Shown piece after piece: positions 59,407-64,000 of a stretch of 64,000 nt of DNA; the stretch's first letter is position 1, and the number at the start of each line of letters is the position of its first letter. Source of the DNA: Elmis aenea (Eukaryota > Arthropoda > Insecta > Coleoptera > Elmidae). Made by a program: the position numbers and the translations under genes. Location of the stretch: positions 29,701,466-29,765,465 of the forward strand of contig OX393577.1 of the NCBI GenBank assembly GCA_947652605.1, written 5' to 3'. The notes beneath the pieces were generated by a model. The model did not search any database. It was not told the DNA's origin and was given only the letters and a program-made list of their open reading frames with translations.

Positions 59407-59950
59407 CTGCAAAAATGCCGTTATTTTAATTGCATACACAGCATAGTCTAAAAAACGGTCCTTTTTATTTTCAGTATAAATTTTTTATCGTTTTTTTTTT
59501 TTGTTTTGTTTCTGACAATTTTAGTACAAACATTGGGCAATTATTTAGAATATCAAAATGTATACTGCTTGAGTTTACAAAATATCAGTTTTTTGTTTAA
59601 ATTACGCTTTTCTAAGCGCATTCGTTCTGATAACTAACGATTTTCTGTTAAAATTTTATAACTTTAAAAGTTTTATTATTCGTGTGTTTCTGTCTAGACT
59701 AAAGTACAGTATATGGGAAATCGGACTCAAATTCTAGAGATAAATGCATAACAAACAGAGATTGTATACCAATTTTTTACTGTAGTTATATCTTATATAT
59801 TATCTGGGCTAAAAAAAGAAACAAAGTTGCAATGTAAAGCAGTGACGAATCGCGGAAAACAGTAGACTGTAGTTTTATGATCTAATAGCTAAATAAACGA
59901 AGGAAAGTCATAAGATAAAATAAAAAAATAAATAAAAAACGGAGTTGACT
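59407..59950. other. fry intron upstream of exon 1
   Basis: AT-rich intronic sequence. No further fry exon recognised to the right edge of the window. Confidence 0.4.
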
Positions 59951-60119
59951 TATAGGTCGTTTACACTTACGGTTTTGCACATTTTTTGCTAGATTCACAT
60001 GTGCAAAACCAAGGTCGATAAAATCGCTTTGTTTTAGCGTTCACACACACGATCATAACCATTATGCAAAACCCAGTCAGCAAAATCACGTGCAAAACCG
60101 TATGTCTAAACGGCCTATA
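59951..60119. mobile_element. Short inverted-repeat element, about 169 bp
   Basis: TATAGGTCGTTTACACTTAC at the left pairs with the right end CCGTATGTCTAAACGGCCTA; inside, CGGTTTTGCACATT pairs with GTGCAAAACCG. Typical miniature element. Target duplication (TA or TTA) is ambiguous. Confidence 0.75.
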
Positions 60120-60163
60120 CTATAAGACAGTAAACAAAAAAAATCCATATTACTGGTTTGAAA

Positions 60164-61321
60164 CAGGGACTAAGAACGGAACGAAAACGTTAAACGAACC
60201 GATTTTTTTTTAAGAACGAAAACGAAATTATTATTTTTCGTTCAAGAACGAAAACGAAATAAATATTTTCCAAAACCGGTTTTAACCGGTTTTGTCGCTA
60301 TTTCAATTTTATTTGTTAAACACAAACGCGAATTTACCTTCTGTGCTGGGGAGACTCCACGAGGCAGTAAAAAATCTCACTTGAAATAAGTAAGCTTCAC
60401 TTTTCTCCATATATTTACGTGAATATGTATTAACAACTTTATTGTTTATACTTGCAATTTCGTGTAACACAATTAACGGTACAGATATTTTCTATTTCTA
60501 ATTTGTTTTTTAGATCATTAATATAGAATATACACTTGATTGGATATATATTATCAATGTGTATGTTTTATTTGCGTTTAGACATAATAATAGTAAAAGT
60601 TATTTTTACTTCGAAAAGGACTAATGTAAAAGAAGATTTATTGGAAGATGTGTTGCTAGTAAGATTTAACGGAATGTGAAAATGTATATTGTATGGTATA
60701 TACAAACTATAAAGTTAGAGTATATTTCAAGTTAATATAAGTTTTTTATAATATCTTTTTTATTTATAACATTTAGTAAATTATGCACTTGAATTCATTC
60801 TTTTGTCTTTTTAAATAATTACAGCAGGATCTTATTTAATTCAAAAGCATAGATTTTTTGTACTAAAACAAATTTAAAACAGCACTTGCTATATTTTCAT
60901 ATTTTTAGATAAAGATCGTGTGTCTAATTTAATCTAATCACGTTGTGTTTTTGCACCTTACGGGTGTTAAACAATAAAATGGTTAAATGTTAATGTGTTT
61001 AACGATTTGGTAAATTTAATATGGCGGCGGTTCGCCAGTCTAAAATATGCTGTCCGTGAGCATCAAACCCCATCGTCATCGTTTATATTTTAGTTGAGAC
61101 GCAAATATTGTTATCGTATTTATAGAGGGTTATGGTGACTAGAAAAAAAATTGATTTTTTGACAGAAAAAAAATATTGTAAAACCGGTTTTAACCGTTAT
61201 TATTTCGGTTCACGAAAACGAAAAAAGATTTTTTTCGGTTAGAACGAAAAGAACGAAAACGATATATTTCGTTTTCGTTCTGAACAGAAACGAACGGATT
61301 TTTTTTCGTTTTTAGTCCCTG
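60164..61321. mobile_element. hAT-type element, 1,158 bp
   Basis: Starts CAGGGACTAAGAACGGAACG and ends TCGTTTTTAGTCCCTG. GTTTGAAA is duplicated exactly (60156-60163 and 61322-61329). Both ends carry many AACGAAAACG units and AAAACCGGTTTTAACC palindromes over about 130 bp. The interior has no transposase frame. Confidence 0.93.
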
Positions 61322-61422
61322 GTTTGAAATGATTGTAAAGCGATAGCAATAGTGTTTTATTTTGGAGGGGATTAACCTGTTGATAAATAAATGCTTTCCA
61401 CCTTATTTTTTAATTCTTAAAA

Positions 61423-61795
61423 GGTAATTTATGCTGGTAAGAGACCGGCGTAGCTGTCATATGAACGCGTTCAGTTGTAAGCGTTTGTGCGTAAAGGTAT
61501 TTATGAAGGTTGTAACCCATTACACATTTATGGCCAACATTTAATTTATCCTATGCATTTGAAAAACAGAAAACCTTACCCAACCTTTAACCTGACCCTT
61601 TATTATTGACCAAGCGAACAAGGATGAGATTAAAGGTCGGCGAAAGTTTTTTTTAATTGTAATTTTTAATAGATTGCAAAAACCTTTATGATGAGTTTTA
61701 CGTCCAAACGTTTACATGTGAACGTAGCGTTTAAACACGAGAACATAGCGTTAATAACAGACAGCCACGCCGGTCTCTTACAAGCATAAGTTACC
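61423..61795. mobile_element. Inverted-repeat element, 373 bp
   Basis: GGTAATTTATGCTGGTAAGA at the left pairs with TCTTACAAGCATAAGTTACC at the right and continues through GACCGGCG and its complement. Terminal repeats are about 38 bp. No clear target duplication. Confidence 0.8.
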
Positions 61796-61909
61796 ACTAG
61801 TTTTATCTTCGGCAGAGAGGGGTACGCCGGTAAGAATCAACTCTTAAAAGGGGTACCAGATGGTTGTAAGTTTGATAAACTGTTCTATATTATGTGATTA
61901 TGTCTAATA

Positions 61910-62186
61910 CAGCGTTTCTCGGGCCACGAAAGCAAAATGCTACGACCCGGCTTTACAGCATTATACTTCTCAATAAGCAATGATTTGGTTTTAGTTTGTT
62001 TTCTTTACATTTTTGTAAGAGTAAATGCTTCTTTATTAGGAGTATAATAAATGAAACTATATGTACATTCATCAAATCTGTTTTATTTTACCTCTAGGCC
62101 AGTATAGGCAATACAAATTTTAGCGGGTCGCGAAGGAGAAGTATAAACATAACAGGGTCGCGAAAAACAGAATTTGGGAAACGCTG
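61910..62186. mobile_element. hAT-type element, 277 bp
   Basis: Ends CAGCGTTTCTC and GGGAAACGCTG; flanks GTCTAATA (61902-61909) and GTCTGATA (62187-62194) match at 7 of 8 bases. Inside, GGGCCACGAAAG and GGGTCGCGAA repeats recall the subterminal repeats of related elements. Confidence 0.85.
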
Positions 62187-62542
62187 GTCTGATATATTTA
62201 GATGGCTAAAATTTAGACAAACTTTCATGAATAGGGTTGTAAATAAAAAAGTATATGCAAAATTAAAAACACTATATTTCTTGAGGACCACTGGGTAAAA
62301 TATTGTTAATTGCGCAACTGCACATATATTCGCCAAGAAAATCAATTTAGCAATTAAAATATTTCGTATTACTTGATTTAATTAATAAAGTATCACAATA
62401 AGAAATTATGCAATTAAAAAAAACATAACAGCCGACTGTCATAATCAACTGTTTTAATTAACTGTTCTTGGCAGGTATTCCGAATACCTGAAAATTTTTA
62501 CATCATTTTAATATTTCAATAATTTAAACATTCCAATATCTT

Positions 62543-62886
62543 ATTTTTTGTGCGATCGTACTAGAAACAGCTGTTTGACGGACGCGTTAGCAACCATAAA
62601 GTACTGCATTACCGGCCCTATCCTTAGCAACGGCCGTAAAAGTTACTTTTCAGGCCGTTACCCTTAGCAACGGCCGAAAAAGTAACTTTTACGGCCGTTG
62701 CTAAGGAGAGGGCCGGTAATGCAGTACATACGCCGTCATCTGTCAGTGACAGAATGTCACGTAGTTTCTAACCTATAATTTTGAAAATTACTAAAAATTT
62801 AAATTGTTTTTAATTCGATCGCACAAAAAATGTAATATGCACCTCGGCCAAAACGTACTTTTTGGCCTTGATACATAAATAACTAT
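62543..62886 (-). repeat. GC-rich palindromic repeat, copy 3
   Basis: Nearly the exact reverse complement of 17987-18381, from TTTTTTGTGCGATCGTACTA to GATACATAAATAACTATT, including the CCTTAGCAACGGCCGTAAAA hairpin. It is about 20 bp shorter than the left part of copy 1 near the GGCCTTG end. Confidence 0.88.
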
Positions 62887-64000
62887 TTCGGTACATCTAA
62901 TGATTCGTCGAAGAATTGATATTTTTGACTCAGGTTTCGATGGAATTCTAAGAAATATGTAGTTTTCGGTTGTATTCTTTAGGGATAAATTTTTTATATA
63001 ACGTTTTCGTAACAGTTTTAACAAAATTCGATTAACTATTCGATTAACTGCGTTATCGTCTCTTAAAAACGTGCATTTTGTAGAACTAAGTTAAAACACC
63101 ACTTACAAGTTGGACAACGTTTTTACCAAAGTATGAACTTTCATTGTTTTCCAAGGGTATTTTGATTGTGCCGAAGAAGTTTTTATTTTACAGTATCTTC
63201 TCTTTAAATCAAAGGTATATAACTTACGCATTAAGTTTTAAAGGTTATGTTTTTAAATAATTTATGGAATAATAACAAACAGATGGGTAATACATTTTGT
63301 CCTAAGTTTACTATTCTGAAATAGATCGCTATATTTATCGGATATTTACAGTAAAGCAAATACTGTAGATTTACTAGAAAAATAAATATTTCAACAATTA
63401 CAACATTTTAAGTTACATAGGTTGATTTAGATTGATTAAAATTTCATATTCTGTTAGAATATGTCTGATAAAAACAATTGTTCAGCTAATATTTTTCCAC
63501 AAAACCAACAATTAAAATTACGGATTGTTTTATCGTTATCCTGTAATATAACAGTCGTAAAATACACAGCGGAAAAACTATATTAGTAATTATTATGGCG
63601 ACATCTGGTCGATTTATCGTCCGTCCAGCTTCCAGCAGAGTAAAATACTTCATAAAATCATATTTAGGTAAAGTATTTTCTGGCGAGTTGAATTATTAGA
63701 ATATTTCGCCCAACAACATATCCTAATGACATATAAAATACACCTTTTTCAAAATTACGAACTAAATGCGAAGGTGGCTCGAAAAGAGCTTTATCATAAA
63801 AATAAAAACGTATGCAATGAAAGAAGTTAAAAATTTTATTTAGTTAACTAATATTTGCCCGTTATTAATAACCATTACCACGTAGAATTCGAATATTGTG
63901 TTTATGTTAAAAACTTGTGTCATGATATACCTAAGCAATATTTAAGACTATATCAAGCGTCTACCTTCAAACTGTAATTTTAAAAAAGATATAAATTAAC
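62887..64000. other. fry intron at the right edge
   Basis: AT-rich with no supported exon. The upstream part of fry lies beyond the window. Confidence 0.4.

Overview
The window looks like an insect nuclear genome. It is AT-rich, its genes are split by GT-AG introns, it carries arthropod transposon types, and both protein-coding genes I can recognise are metazoan: Furry and a rhodopsin-class neuropeptide receptor. The very frequent repeats ending in TATACAGGGTG suggest a repeat-rich order such as beetles, but I cannot fix the order from sequence alone.

The main gene is furry (fry) on the minus strand. I resolved 23 coding exons, from 59406 down to a stop codon at 2894-2896, totalling about 5.2 kb of coding sequence. 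That is roughly the C-terminal half or more of this ~3,000-3,500-residue scaffold of the NDR kinase / Tricornered pathway. The 5' half of the gene lies beyond the right edge. Exons 4-23 are packed into about 13 kb (2894-16060), while exons 1-3 are spread over 37 kb and separated by transposon-filled introns. All exon phases agree except in exon 2 (27536-27657), where the conserved reading frame breaks inside the exon.

Nested in the 31.6-kb intron between exons 1 and 2, on the opposite strand, is a complete three-exon class A GPCR of 411 residues (39422-40360, 44248-44437, 51216-51322). It most resembles insect CNMamide receptors.

Most of the rest is mobile DNA: a degenerate CR1/Jockey-group LINE (about 32700-38690) carrying a 1.36-kb foldback element; at least six hAT-type non-autonomous elements, most with 8-bp target duplications; two piggyBac-like (TTAA) elements; two PIF/Harbinger-like (TTA) elements; a tRNA-derived SINE; and fragments of a BEL/Pao element, mariner-type transposases and another LINE. 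There is also a large set of long palindromes, several ending in TATACAGGGTG or a variant. The largest is 3.27 kb and has a second palindrome inserted in one arm. No rRNA, functional tRNA or CRISPR sequence was seen.
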